Shown here one piece after another: positions 1 through 6,921 of a DNA stretch of 12,253 bases; within the stretch, counting starts at the first letter, position 1; every line of letters begins with the position of its first letter. The DNA is from DASPXK01 sp035637315 (GTDB lineage: Bacteria; Chloroflexota; UBA6077; JACCZL01). The stretch is from the NCBI GenBank assembly GCA_035637315.1, contig DASPXK010000008.1:1-12253 (forward strand), written 5' to 3'. Under the pieces are notes generated by a model. The model was not told the DNA's origin. It worked only from the letters and a program-made list of their open reading frames with translations, and did not search any database. A program made the position numbers and the translations under genes.

Positions 1-663
1 CGCGTGCTTGAGATCGGCTGCGGGACGGGGCAGGCTACAGTGCCGCGGGCCGAGCGCGGCTGCGAGATCGTCGCCGTGGAGATCGGCCCGCACTTGGCCG
101 CCGTCGCGCGGCGCAACCTCGGCCGCTTCCTGTCCGCGCAGGTGGTCACATCCGCCTTCGAGGACTGGCCACTGCCCCCCGAGCCGTTCGATGCGGTCGT
201 GTCGGCAACCGCCTTCCACTGGCTGGATCCGGCGGTGCGCGTGGTCAAGGCGGCCGACGCCCTCTGCCCCGGGGGGGCTCTCGCCACCATCGCGACGCAT
301 CACATAGCCGGAGGGACCGAGGACTTCTTCGCGGCAGTCCAGGCTTGCTATGAGCGGTGGGACCCAGCCACTCCACCTGGGCTTCGCCTCCCAACCGCGG
401 CTGAGATCCCGCTCAGTGGTGAGGAGCTCGACCGCTCGGGCCGGTTCGGGCCGGCGTTGTTCCGGCGCCACGAATGGGAGCTGGTGTACTCGTCTGCTGC
501 CTACCGCGAGGTGCTGCTCACCTATTCCGGCGACCGCGCGCTTGCACCTGCCGCCCGAAGGAACCTTCTCAGTTGCATCGCTCAGCTGATCGAGTCTCGC
601 TTCGGTGGCCGCATCGCCAAACGTCACCTGACCGAGTTGAGAGTTGCGCACCGTCGACGGTGA
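1..663 (+). CDS. Class I SAM-dependent methyltransferase, 5' end cut by window
   Basis: This is the C-terminal part of a methyltransferase of the Methyltransf_11/25 type, which transfers a methyl group from S-adenosylmethionine to an unidentified acceptor. The frame is open from base 1. Within the first residues it shows the glycine-rich SAM-binding motif LEIGCGTGQAT, which normally sits about 40-50 residues into such proteins, so the true start lies upstream. An acidic residue ends the second strand (VAVEIG), and the motif PFDAVVSATAFHWLDP is typical of this branch. The stop is TGA at 661-663. About 220 residues are visible, which fits a family length near 260. The next gene is convergent, with 86 bases between them. 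The family call is secure; the substrate is unknown. Confidence 0.88.
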   Translation, partial: RVLEIGCGTGQATVPRAERGCEIVAVEIGPHLAAVARRNLGRFLSAQVVTSAFEDWPLPPEPFDAVVSATAFHWLDPAVRVVKAADALCPGGALATIATHHIAGGTEDFFAAVQACYERWDPATPPGLRLPTAAEIPLSGEELDRSGRFGPALFRRHEWELVYSSAAYREVLLTYSGDRALAPAARRNLLSCIAQLIESRFGGRIAKRHLTELRVAHRRR

Positions 664-749
664 CGACAGATAGGGCAACAGGCAGCCCAGGACGGCGTCA
701 CCACGACCTCGCCGGGGAACGGGGTCCAGGGAGCGGGCAGGTCCCGAAC

Positions 750-1775
750 CTACAGCCCGTAGAACGCGCTCGGGTTGTCGCCGAGGATCTTGTCGACCGC
801 CGCCGGATCGACCCCGCCCTGTCGCTTCAGGTTGCGGAGCGCCTCCAGCTCGCTGGATGTGTCGGCGTGCCCGTAGTCCGAGCCGATGATGAGCTGACCA
901 TCCCCCGTGTAGCGCAAAACGTACGCTAGGTCGTCATCAGTCTGGCAGGCGACGTAGAGTCGATAGTCCCGGAACAGGTCCTTTGGCAGCTCCTTGCCCC
1001 GCCGCTTGAAGCGTTTCGCCAGGTCCTGGACGGCGTAGGGCACCCACTGGGCCGCGACCTCGATAAACCCCAACCTGAGACGGGGAAAGCGCTCCGGTAT
1101 CTCGTCGTAGACCAGCGAGTGGAAGGCCCCGATCACGGCCAGCTTGAACTTGCAGAACCCGGGCTCGTCGCGGAAGAAGTCGTGCAGGGTGAAGCTGCCG
1201 GTTGCCGAGTGGACGCCCACGGGCAGGTCGAGCCGGCTGGCCTCCTCGTACAGCGGGTAGAAATATGGGTCCGAGATTCGGCGCTCGCCCTCCAGGCCGC
1301 GCATGAACACGGCGCACGCGCCCTGCTGGCTGGCCCACCGCACCTCCTCGAGCGCCTGCTCCATGCTGAGCAGCGGCAAGACCGCCGCCCACCGCAGGCG
1401 GCCCTTGCCCATGGCCCAGATGTCGGCCAGCCAGCGGTTGTAGCTTCGCGTCAACGCCAGCTCCACCTCTGGGCGATCGGTCAGCGGCCTCAGGAAGATG
1501 GTCGGATACAGGACGTGCACGTCGACGCCCAGCTGGTCCATGTGGGCCAAACGCGCTTCGATGTCCGTCATCTCGCGGGTCGCCTCGCTGGTCTCCAGAC
1601 CGATGTTCGCTCGTCGCGGAAAGCGCCGCCCGTCGATCAGCCAGAACTGCCTGATCTCGCCGGACGGGCTCGCCTCCTCGACGGATGTGGGCTTGAACGC
1701 TTCTTCGGATAACCCCATGTAATCCCAGGTGCGCTCGGTCTCGATGACGTGGGTATCGGCATCAACGACTGGCAC
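750..1775 (-). CDS. Amidohydrolase family 2 (ACMSD-like metal-dependent hydrolase/decarboxylase)
   Basis: A 341-residue TIM-barrel protein of the Amidohydrolase_2 family, whose members hydrolyse or non-oxidatively decarboxylate small carboxylates with one zinc or manganese ion. Visible signatures are the N-terminal DADTH (residues 5-9, the DxH metal site after strand 1), His189 in GVHSATG, His219, the segment RFPRLRLGFIE (229-239), and the strand-8 Asp300 in GSDYGHAD. The C-terminus GDNPSAFYGL is the usual ending of the family. The start is GTG at 1775, chosen because AGGAGG (minus strand, 1781-1786) lies 5 bases upstream. It is probably the last gene of the minus-strand run behind the CMD-like gene and the broken dehydrogenase. 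Decarboxylase versus hydrolase cannot be decided from sequence, and the substrate is unknown. Confidence 0.9.
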   Translation of the reverse strand: MPVVDADTHVIETERTWDYMGLSEEAFKPTSVEEASPSGEIRQFWLIDGRRFPRRANIGLETSEATREMTDIEARLAHMDQLGVDVHVLYPTIFLRPLTDRPEVELALTRSYNRWLADIWAMGKGRLRWAAVLPLLSMEQALEEVRWASQQGACAVFMRGLEGERRISDPYFYPLYEEASRLDLPVGVHSATGSFTLHDFFRDEPGFCKFKLAVIGAFHSLVYDEIPERFPRLRLGFIEVAAQWVPYAVQDLAKRFKRRGKELPKDLFRDYRLYVACQTDDDLAYVLRYTGDGQLIIGSDYGHADTSSELEALRNLKRQGGVDPAAVDKILGDNPSAFYGL

Positions 1776-1780
1776 GGCGC

Positions 1781-1786
1781 CCTCCT
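1781..1786 (-). promoter_or_regulatory. Ribosome-binding site of the amidohydrolase, fused to the heptamer array
   Basis: AGGAGG on the minus strand, 5 bases before the GTG start at 1775. Half of it (1784-1786) is also the first half-unit of the heptamer array. It fixes the GTG start, since no ATG lies nearby in frame. Confidence 0.75.
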
Positions 1787-1843
1787 CAGTCCTCAGCCCT
1801 TCAGTCCTCAGTCCTCAGCCCTCAGTCCTCAGTCCTCAGTCCT
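1784..1843. repeat. Tandem heptamer array (CCTCAGT/CCTCAGC, 8 units)
   Basis: Eight consecutive units fill the gap between two minus-strand genes. In plus-strand order they are cctcagt, cctcagc, ccttcagt (one extra base), cctcagt, cctcagc, and three more cctcagt, followed by a partial cct. One edge overlaps the stop codon of the dehydrogenase remnant (1842-1844). The other overlaps the AGGAGG ribosome-binding site of the amidohydrolase (1781-1786). Read on the transcribed strand the unit is ACTGAGG, so the leader carries repeated AGGA-like Shine-Dalgarno decoys. Short heptamer arrays of this kind recall the STRR repeats of cyanobacteria in form only. Confidence 0.9.
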
Positions 1844-2791
1844 ACGGCTTGAGCACGATCTTGACCACGCCCGGCACGCGTTCGTCGATCATTTCGAACG
1901 CCGTCTGAGTCTCCTCCAGCGGCAGGACGTGGCTGATCATCTTGTCCAACGGTACCTTCCCGGCCGCGAGCAGGTCGAGGCACTCCGGATAGGCCCCAAA
2001 GTAGCTCTGCGAGGCCCAGGATCTCCAGTTCTTTCCACTTGAAGTCGTGCGCTGGAAGGGTCACGCGGTCGCGTGAGAAGGTGCCGATCACGGTGATCAC
2101 GCCGCCGCGTCTGGCGATCCAACAAGCCAGCTGAAGGGTGTCGTCCTGATCGCCGCCGACCGCTTCGATCACCTTGTCGAAACCCTGACCGTCGCTGAAC
2201 TTCTCCGCCCCGACAACGGGGTCCTCGCGCTCGACGTTCACTACCATCTCGGCGCCCAGGGCCTTGGCCGCATCCAGGCGGGCGGGGTGCAGATCGAGCA
2301 CCATCACGCGCGCCCCGCGACTCCTGGCCAGGACCAGGCAACAGAGGCCGATGGGGCCGGCCCCCTGGATGGGCTACGCTCTCGCCCGCGGCGACCTTCG
2401 CCCTCTGGCAGACGCCGTGGTAGGCGATCGAGAGCGGCTGCACTAGCGCGCCCTGCTCGAAGCTCAGGTTGGTCGGCAGCGGATGGACGTTGCGGGCAGG
2501 CACTTTCGTGTACTCGGCCAGCGCGCCATCGAAGCGAAAGCCGGTCACCCGATAGTTCAGACACACGTTGCCCAGGCCGCGCCGGCACGTCTCGCACTCC
2601 AGACACGGGATCACCCCGTCGACCGCCGCCCGCAGGCCGACTTCCAGTCCACTGACGCCCTCGCCGAGAGCGGCGACGACGCCGGCGAACTCGTGCCCGC
2701 CGATAGCCGGCGGGCGAACGAATGGGTGCCGGCCGTGCCAGGCATGCACGTCCGAGCCGCAGATCGAGCAAGCCATGACTCTGACAAGGAC
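1842..2791 (-). pseudogene. Zinc-dependent alcohol dehydrogenase (MDR family), truncated and twice frameshifted
   Basis: Remnant of a threonine/sorbitol-dehydrogenase-like medium-chain dehydrogenase. The first frame holds the catalytic zinc region (CSICGSDVH, GGHEFAG) and the structural-zinc cysteines CLECETCRRGLGNVC, and runs to GESVA. At the GGG at 2371-2373 the frame shifts by one extra base, after which the Rossmann segment IQGAGPIGLCCLVLARSRGA follows and continues to LEILGLA. A second one-base shift near 2004-2012 restores homology in a third frame (SYFGAYPECLDLLAAGK through VPGVVKIVLKP), ending at TAG 1842-1844. Upstream, VLVRV precedes the first Met (2776) and then meets an in-frame stop (2792-2794) beside the palindromic repeat. 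The usual N-terminal 25-30 residues are therefore absent. The net shift is +2, so the frame is not restored. The shifts could be sequencing errors; the truncation is harder to explain that way. Confidence 0.85.
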
Positions 2792-2800
2792 CTACGCCCG

Positions 2801-2870
2801 GCCCTCACCCCGCCTCGCTGCGCTCGGCACCCCTCTCCCAATTTTGGGAGAGGGGGCAGGGGGTGAGGGC
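2801..2870 (-). repeat. Nested palindromic intergenic repeat, copy 1
   Basis: Outer inverted arms of 11 bases (GCCCTCACCCC at 2801-2811 against 2860-2870) enclose a perfect 12-bp stem (2830-2841 with 2844-2855) around a 2-base loop. An extra GC-rich stretch of about 18 bases (2812-2829) sits in one arm. Read on the minus strand, its first 27 bases (2870 down to 2844) are identical to the first 27 of the copy at 11321. It lies in the gap between the CMD-like gene and the dehydrogenase remnant, on the transcribed strand. It could act as an RNA hairpin, but it lacks the T-run of a standard terminator. Confidence 0.9.
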
Positions 2871-2879
2871 GATGACTCC

Positions 2880-3263
2880 TCACCCCGCCAGCTCCTTGTC
2901 GATCTCGATTAAGAATGGAAGGGCGTAGTGCAGCACCGGCATCCCGCCGGGCACGGTTGCACACTCGAAGGCTTCGATGACCTCCTGCATCGTCGCTCCC
3001 TCGCGCAGGGCGCGCCGCACGTGCGCGCCAACAGTCGGATAACCCCTGTACGCCAGGATCACCGACTCGATCAGCTCGCGATACTTGACCGGCAGGGCCG
3101 GGTTCTCTGGCGTGAAGACGACCGCGCTGAAGTCAAGGCGTGCCTTCTCGAAGGCCGGGTCCTTCTCGGCCAGCCACTCCCACTCGGGGAACCCGTAGCC
3201 TCGCTTCGAAGTCATCTCTCGCTGGGTTCTGAGAACTTCCGCGGACGACGTTGACTCTGCCAT
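2880..3263 (-). CDS. Carboxymuconolactone decarboxylase (CMD/AhpD-like) family protein
   Basis: A 127-residue protein of the AhpD-like all-helical fold. The recognisable stretch runs from KYRELIESVILAYRGY through GAHVRRALREGATMQEVIEA (about residues 60-98), with the family's His (81) and the helix turn REGAT. The CxxC redox pair of true AhpD is missing: the position before the conserved His carries no cysteine, and the only Cys is residue 101. It is therefore more likely a CMD-type isomerase/decarboxylase-like or binding protein than a peroxidase. The start is ATG at 3263, supported by GGAGG (3273-3277) 9 bases upstream. A longer in-frame extension to ATG 3299 has no such site. It heads the minus-strand run with the dehydrogenase remnant and the amidohydrolase. 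The substrate is unknown. Confidence 0.85.
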   Translation of the reverse strand: MAESTSSAEVLRTQREMTSKRGYGFPEWEWLAEKDPAFEKARLDFSAVVFTPENPALPVKYRELIESVILAYRGYPTVGAHVRRALREGATMQEVIEAFECATVPGGMPVLHYALPFLIEIDKELAG

Positions 3264-3395
3264 ATTGTCTCGCCTCCGAATCGTGTCTTCCACGCCCATG
3301 CCGTGGCGCAGCGTAGCGTGGACCATCCGGCCTCGGTCGTCAAGTCGGGTCGAACCGCAGCGCAGTGGCAGTCCGCCCACGCCTCGAAAGCCTGC

Positions 3396-3401
3396 TAGAG
3401 T
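3396..3401 (+). promoter_or_regulatory. Possible extended -10 promoter element for the bicupin
   Basis: TG-C-TAGAGT (TAGAGT at 3396-3401) matches an extended -10 pattern about 50 bases before the bicupin start, within the divergent gap between the CMD-like gene and the bicupin. No convincing -35 is seen. This is weak evidence from base pattern alone. Confidence 0.22.
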
Positions 3402-3452
3402 ACCTCCTCGGGCGAGTCGCGCTTCGATCCGCGGGCGGCGACAGGAGGAAGG

Positions 3453-4127
3453 GTGATCACGAGGGCGGGTTTCCAGATCGTGCGGCTCGCCGAGATCCGG
3501 TGGGAAGAGCGGGTCAACGTCGACGGCTGGCCGTGCCGGGCCGGCATGTACTACGACGACCGCGAGAACGGCCTCACCCTGCGGCTGATCGACTACCCGG
3601 TCGGCTCGACCGAGCCACGCCACGTTCACCCCGGGACGCACGCCGTGACCGTGCTCAAAGGGCGGGCGATCGTCGACGGCCTCACCCTCGGACCGCTCGA
3701 CCTGATACTCGGGCCCGGTGGCGAGCCTCACGGCCCGCTCCACTATCCGGACGGCTGCCAGCTCCTGAGCGCGTTTCAGGGCAGCTACTACCATACGGAA
3801 GTCGAGCAGATCTCTGAGCAGAAGCGGTATCGGCTCGTGCTAACCGAGCAGGTCCCCTGGACCGAGGCGCGCGGTCGCCAGGAGAAGACCTTGCTCGACG
3901 AGGGCCCCGGGCGGCTGCTCGTGCAGGGCGTCCGCTTCCCGGCCGGTGCCGAGGTGGCCGCCCACGCCCACGCCGAAGTGCAGGCTAGCCTGGTCGTGGA
4001 GGGGAGCGCGCTCGTCGACGGTGAGACGTTCGGTGTTTGGGATCTGCTCTACGTCCCGAGCGGTGCACGGCATGGCCCGATCAGCTTTCCCAGTGGCGCG
4101 ACACTGCTGGTCCTGACCATGCGCTGA
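3453..4127 (+). CDS. Bicupin-domain protein
   Basis: A 224-residue protein with two cupin beta-barrels. In the first, the metal-binding motif is HVHPGTH (His57, His59, His63) with a later His93 in GGEPHGPLHYP. In the second, it is HAHAEVQ (His171, His173, Glu175) with His207 in GARHGPISFP. Both barrels thus keep plausible metal ligands. The start is GTG at 3453, preceded by AGGAGG (3443-3448) with a 4-base spacer. It is divergent from the CMD-like gene (189-base gap) and convergent with the epimerase (55 bases between stops). Such proteins include dioxygenases, isomerases and sugar-acid-binding enzymes. Its location suggests a role in the same catabolism, but the reaction is not assignable. 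Confidence 0.85.
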   Translation: MITRAGFQIVRLAEIRWEERVNVDGWPCRAGMYYDDRENGLTLRLIDYPVGSTEPRHVHPGTHAVTVLKGRAIVDGLTLGPLDLILGPGGEPHGPLHYPDGCQLLSAFQGSYYHTEVEQISEQKRYRLVLTEQVPWTEARGRQEKTLLDEGPGRLLVQGVRFPAGAEVAAHAHAEVQASLVVEGSALVDGETFGVWDLLYVPSGARHGPISFPSGATLLVLTMR

Positions 4128-4182
4128 CCGCGCAACAAGGGCCGAAGGGGTCATATCCCAAAGCGGGCGGACGAACGGGATC

Positions 4183-5145
4183 CTATCCCCCCATCTGGCT
4201 CCGAAAGAACTCGACTGTCTTCCGCACCCCGTCCTCCAGGCTGTAGCGAAGCTGGAAGCCGGTCACCTGGCAGAAGGGCCCGTTGTCCTGGGGCAGCGTC
4301 AGCGGCTCGCCGCCGTCGCCCGGCAGGACGGTGAGCTCGGCCTCGGGAACGAGGCGTTTGACGATCGCGGCCATCTCGCCGTGGGTGGTGCTGTAGCCGC
4401 CGATCGTGTGGGTCTTCCCCGTCAGCGCGGAGCCCTCGTAGTAGAGCCCGGCCTCGAAGCCGCGCGAGCTGTCCTCGGCGTAGACCAGCGGGAGCGCCTG
4501 CTCCCCGTTCGGGCAGGTGTAAGGCTGGCCGACCGCGGCGTGATAGATCATTCGGGTGATGTGGCCCACCAGCCCGCCGCGCCGGCCGGGGCCGAACGTG
4601 CCGATCGGCCGCAGCCCGCGCAGGTCGGTACCCCAGTTCCGGTAATAGTGGGCGCAGAGATACTCGCAAAGCGATTTCGTGGCCGAGTAGACCGTCCAGG
4701 GCCGGTGGGGCGAGGTATCGGTGATCGGCTTGTGGCCGAACTCAGCTGCGTAGGACGTATGGCGGCCGAAGACCTGAGTCGAGCTGGCCCAGACGACCTG
4801 CTCAACTAGCCCGATCCTGGCCGCCTCGAAGGCCGCGATGGTCCCCATCACGTTGACCCGCACGCTGGCGGCCGGATCGCTTTCACCGCTCTCAGACGGG
4901 AAGACCGCGAGGTGGACGAGCCGCTCGACGCGGTGGTCCCGGATGAGTCGGTAGAAAAAGATTGGGTCGGCCGCGTCCCCCTCCGCCACGACCGCCGCGG
5001 CCTGCTCCCGGGGCGTCAGCACCCAGCGGAACGGGGAGTCCTCGGTCTGCACGTCCTGTACGACCACCTCGTCGCCGCGCTCCATGATGAACCGCGCCAG
5101 GTGGCTCCCCAGGAAGCCGCACCCGCCGACTATCAGGACCTTCAT
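4183..5145 (-). CDS. NAD-dependent epimerase/dehydratase (extended SDR)
   Basis: A 320-residue extended short-chain dehydrogenase, as in nucleotide-sugar epimerases and dehydratases or hydroxy-acid/sugar-acid oxidoreductases. The N-terminal Rossmann motif GGCGFLGSHL (7-16) binds NAD(P). Asp31 ends the second strand. The serine/threonine of the triad is in ASSTQVFG (120-127), and the YxxxK pair is Tyr153/Lys157 in YSATK. The C-terminal substrate half has LRPIGTFGPGRRGG and the late ALPLVYAEDSSRGF segment. The start is ATG at 5145, supported by GTGGAG (GGAG at 5155-5158) 9 bases upstream. An in-frame extension to 5226 is low-complexity with no site of its own. It lies 123 bases downstream of the small membrane-protein gene. 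The substrate is unknown. Confidence 0.9.
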   Translation of the reverse strand: MKVLIVGGCGFLGSHLARFIMERGDEVVVQDVQTEDSPFRWVLTPREQAAAVVAEGDAADPIFFYRLIRDHRVERLVHLAVFPSESGESDPAASVRVNVMGTIAAFEAARIGLVEQVVWASSTQVFGRHTSYAAEFGHKPITDTSPHRPWTVYSATKSLCEYLCAHYYRNWGTDLRGLRPIGTFGPGRRGGLVGHITRMIYHAAVGQPYTCPNGEQALPLVYAEDSSRGFEAGLYYEGSALTGKTHTIGGYSTTHGEMAAIVKRLVPEAELTVLPGDGGEPLTLPQDNGPFCQVTGFQLRYSLEDGVRKTVEFFRSQMGG

Positions 5146-5268
5146 GATCCGCTGCTCCACGCTCCGAGTCGGTGCAGGCAAGACATGGGCCGGAGCCAAC
5201 TGCCGAGCAAAAGCACCGCGGCGCACGGCGACCGCCGCCCGCCGTCTGTCGAGACCCCGCGGCCTCGG

Positions 5269-5439
5269 TTACCCGCCGTCAGACGGGCGCCGCCTGACCA
5301 TCACCGCTACGCCGACGACGATCAGGATGACGGGCCAGAAATCCCTCCACATCGACTGCTGGATCAAGCCGGTCGTCGCGGCCAGAAAAACCAGGCCCAA
5401 AGCCACAAGAATGATTCCTCCCGTGGTCCGCCTGTCCAT
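5269..5439 (-). CDS. Small two-helix membrane protein (LiaF/DUF5668-like N-terminal region)
   Basis: A 56-residue protein with two hydrophobic segments, about residues 7-25 (GGIILVALGLVFLAATTGL) and 36-48 (WPVILIVVGVAVM). They are joined by a short loop with QQSMWRDFWP and followed by a basic tail MVRRRPSDGG. The pattern of a first helix, a W-rich amphipathic turn, WPVILI and a short positive tail is the one found in LiaF-type or DUF5668 transmembrane domains. The start ATG at 5439 is 9 bases from AAGGAG (5449-5454). An ATG two codons earlier (5445) has only a 3-base spacer. It is divergent from the GYD gene. The function is unknown; membrane location is the only safe inference. Confidence 0.72.
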   Translation of the reverse strand: MDRRTTGGIILVALGLVFLAATTGLIQQSMWRDFWPVILIVVGVAVMVRRRPSDGG

Positions 5440-5555
5440 CAGCATGGTCTCCTTTCCTCTGAACCAGCCCCTAGGCTGAGCTTGTCGGGGAATTGGAAAG
5501 TGTAGCCCGCCGGGCGACGCCGCATGGCCTTCGCACGCGGATCGGCGGACCGCAC

Positions 5556-5561
5556 TATACT
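5556..5561 (+). promoter_or_regulatory. Possible -10 element (TATACT) in the divergent gap before the GYD gene
   Basis: TATACT lies 49 bases before the ATG at 5611, in the 171-base gap between the small membrane-protein gene (minus) and the GYD gene (plus). The same place reads TATAGT on the other strand (5554-5559), so it could serve either direction. No good -35 was seen at the right distance. The rest of the gap shows only the two ribosome-binding sites. Confidence 0.3.
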
Positions 5562-5610
5562 GGGTACTGGGTTGTAGGAGGGGACAGAAGGACCGCAAGG
5601 AGGTGTGGCC

Positions 5611-5907
5611 ATGGCTGTGCACGTGACCCTCTATCGGTACACGGATGAAGGGATGAAGGGAATCAAGAAGGCGGCTGACATCGCCCGTGGCTGGCAGGCC
5701 GAGGCTCAAAAGCGTGGCGTTACCGTCCACGCCCTGTACTGGCTCGAGGGACGCTACGACGCGATCACCATCGTCGAATCGGACGACGAGGACGCGGTCA
5801 TGGGGCTGATGCTGGCGATCGGGGCTCAGGGCCTGCTGCGGACCGAGTCGATGCGGGCCTTCAGCCTGGAGGATGTGGCGCGGTTCGTCCAGAAGGTCGG
5901 CGCCTGA
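5611..5907 (+). CDS. GYD-domain protein
   Basis: A 98-residue protein of the small GYD superfamily, a ferredoxin-like alpha/beta fold of unsettled function. It has the N-terminal strand VTLYRYTDEGMKGIK, a helix with conserved Arg/Trp (residues 26-35), and the naming motif as LEGRYDAITIVES (GRYD in place of GxYD), then a helix DDEDAVMGLMLAIGAQG and a strand around RTESMRAFS. The start ATG at 5611 has AAGGAGG (5597-5603) 7 bases upstream; a GTG two codons earlier has no spacer. It ends 25 bases before the hydroxyacid dehydrogenase, so the two are probably cotranscribed. No enzymatic role can be given. Confidence 0.85.
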   Translation: MAVHVTLYRYTDEGMKGIKKAADIARGWQAEAQKRGVTVHALYWLEGRYDAITIVESDDEDAVMGLMLAIGAQGLLRTESMRAFSLEDVARFVQKVGA

Positions 5908-5932
5908 CGTCTGCCAAACGCCCCTGACAGCC

Positions 5933-6901
5933 ATGTCTGTCAAGATGGTCTTCCTGCCGCCGCAGCGCGAGACGACTCGCGAGGGGGCGGCGCACCTGGC
6001 CGAGACTGTGCCCGACATCCAGGTCGTGGTGTCTGAGACGGTCGACGATGCGAAGCGTGAGATCGTGGACGCGGACGCGGCCTTTGGAACCATCCCGCTC
6101 GACGTGTTGCAGTTAGCCCGCAAGCTGCGCTGGCTCCAGGCACCAGCGGCGGCGCCGCCGGCCGGCTTCTATTACCCCGAGCTGATCGAGCATCCCGTCG
6201 TCGTCACCAACATGCGCGAGATCTACAACGACCACATTGCCGCCCACATCATGGCTTTCGTCCTCGCCTTCGGGCGCGGCTTCCACTATTACATCCCCCA
6301 CCAGCTGCGCCGCGAGTGGAAGCCGCGACAGCCGGACAGCGGCGTCGTGCACTTGCCGGAGGCCACCGCGCTGATCATTGGCGTGGGGGGCATCGGCGGC
6401 GAGACGGCCCGCCTGTGCGCGGCGTTTGGGATGCGCGTTTTGGGCGTCGACGCGCGCCGCGAAGACAGACCCGAGGGCGTCGCGGAGCTGCACCGCCCGG
6501 AGGCGCTCGACCGCCTGCTGCCCGAGGCCGACTTCGTCATCATGACTGTCCCGCACACTCCCCAGACTGAGGGCATGATGGACGCGGCCCGTTTCAAGCT
6601 GATGAAGAGATCGGCCTTTCTGATCAACATCGGGCGGGGCATGACCGTCAGGCTCGATGACCTGAACCAGGCGCTTCGAGACGGTGATATCGGCGGGGCG
6701 GGCTTGGACGTGTACGAGATCGAGCCGCTGCCGTCAGACCATCCGCTGTGGACGGCCCGAAACGTCCTGCTGACCCCGCACACGGCTGGCTTCGGCCCCT
6801 ACCTGGACGAGCGGCGACTGGCGATCATCGTCGACAACGCCCGTCGCTTCGCGGCCGGCCAACCACTGCGGAACGTCGTCGACAAGCAGAACTGGTTTTA
6901 G
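5933..6901 (+). CDS. D-isomer-specific 2-hydroxyacid dehydrogenase
   Basis: A 322-residue NAD(P)-dependent dehydrogenase of the D-2-hydroxyacid family, interconverting 2-oxo acids and (R)-2-hydroxy acids such as glyoxylate/glycerate-type substrates. The nucleotide-binding motif GVGGIG (150-155) is followed by Asp173 at the end of the second strand. An aspartate there suggests preference for NAD over NADP. The catalytic set is visible: Arg235 in NIGRG, Glu264 in DVYEIEPLP, and His283 in LTPHTAG. The sequence ends with the usual RFAAGQPLRNVVD segment. The start ATG at 5933 gives the expected N-terminal strand KMVFLPP. It has only a weak ribosome-binding site and lies 25 bases after the GYD gene, so coupling is likely. 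A second ATG at 5945 is possible. The substrate is unknown. Confidence 0.93.
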   Translation: MSVKMVFLPPQRETTREGAAHLAETVPDIQVVVSETVDDAKREIVDADAAFGTIPLDVLQLARKLRWLQAPAAAPPAGFYYPELIEHPVVVTNMREIYNDHIAAHIMAFVLAFGRGFHYYIPHQLRREWKPRQPDSGVVHLPEATALIIGVGGIGGETARLCAAFGMRVLGVDARREDRPEGVAELHRPEALDRLLPEADFVIMTVPHTPQTEGMMDAARFKLMKRSAFLINIGRGMTVRLDDLNQALRDGDIGGAGLDVYEIEPLPSDHPLWTARNVLLTPHTAGFGPYLDERRLAIIVDNARRFAAGQPLRNVVDKQNWF

Positions 6902-6921
6902 AACGCACGACGCGAGTGGAG

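Noticed and set aside
1784..1843. CRISPR array
   Set aside because: Units are 7 bases with no spacers and no cas genes are nearby.
3338..3343. TTGACG (minus strand) as a -35 element for the CMD-like gene
   Set aside because: The sequence 17 bases on is CACGCT, a poor -10; a single hexamer is not enough.
3264..3794. In-frame upstream extension of the CMD-like protein by about 177 residues
   Set aside because: The extra part is antisense to the bicupin, is low in family signal, and GGAGG at 3273-3277 places the start at 3263.
4177..4189. Small hairpin GGGAT-CCT-ATCCC between the convergent bicupin and epimerase genes
   Set aside because: Only 5 bp, overlaps the epimerase stop codon and has no T-run; a chance match is likely.
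5440..6123. A long open frame upstream of the small membrane protein, antisense to the GYD and dehydrogenase genes
   Set aside because: It overlaps two well-supported genes on the other strand. AAGGAG at 5449-5454 marks a start at 5439.
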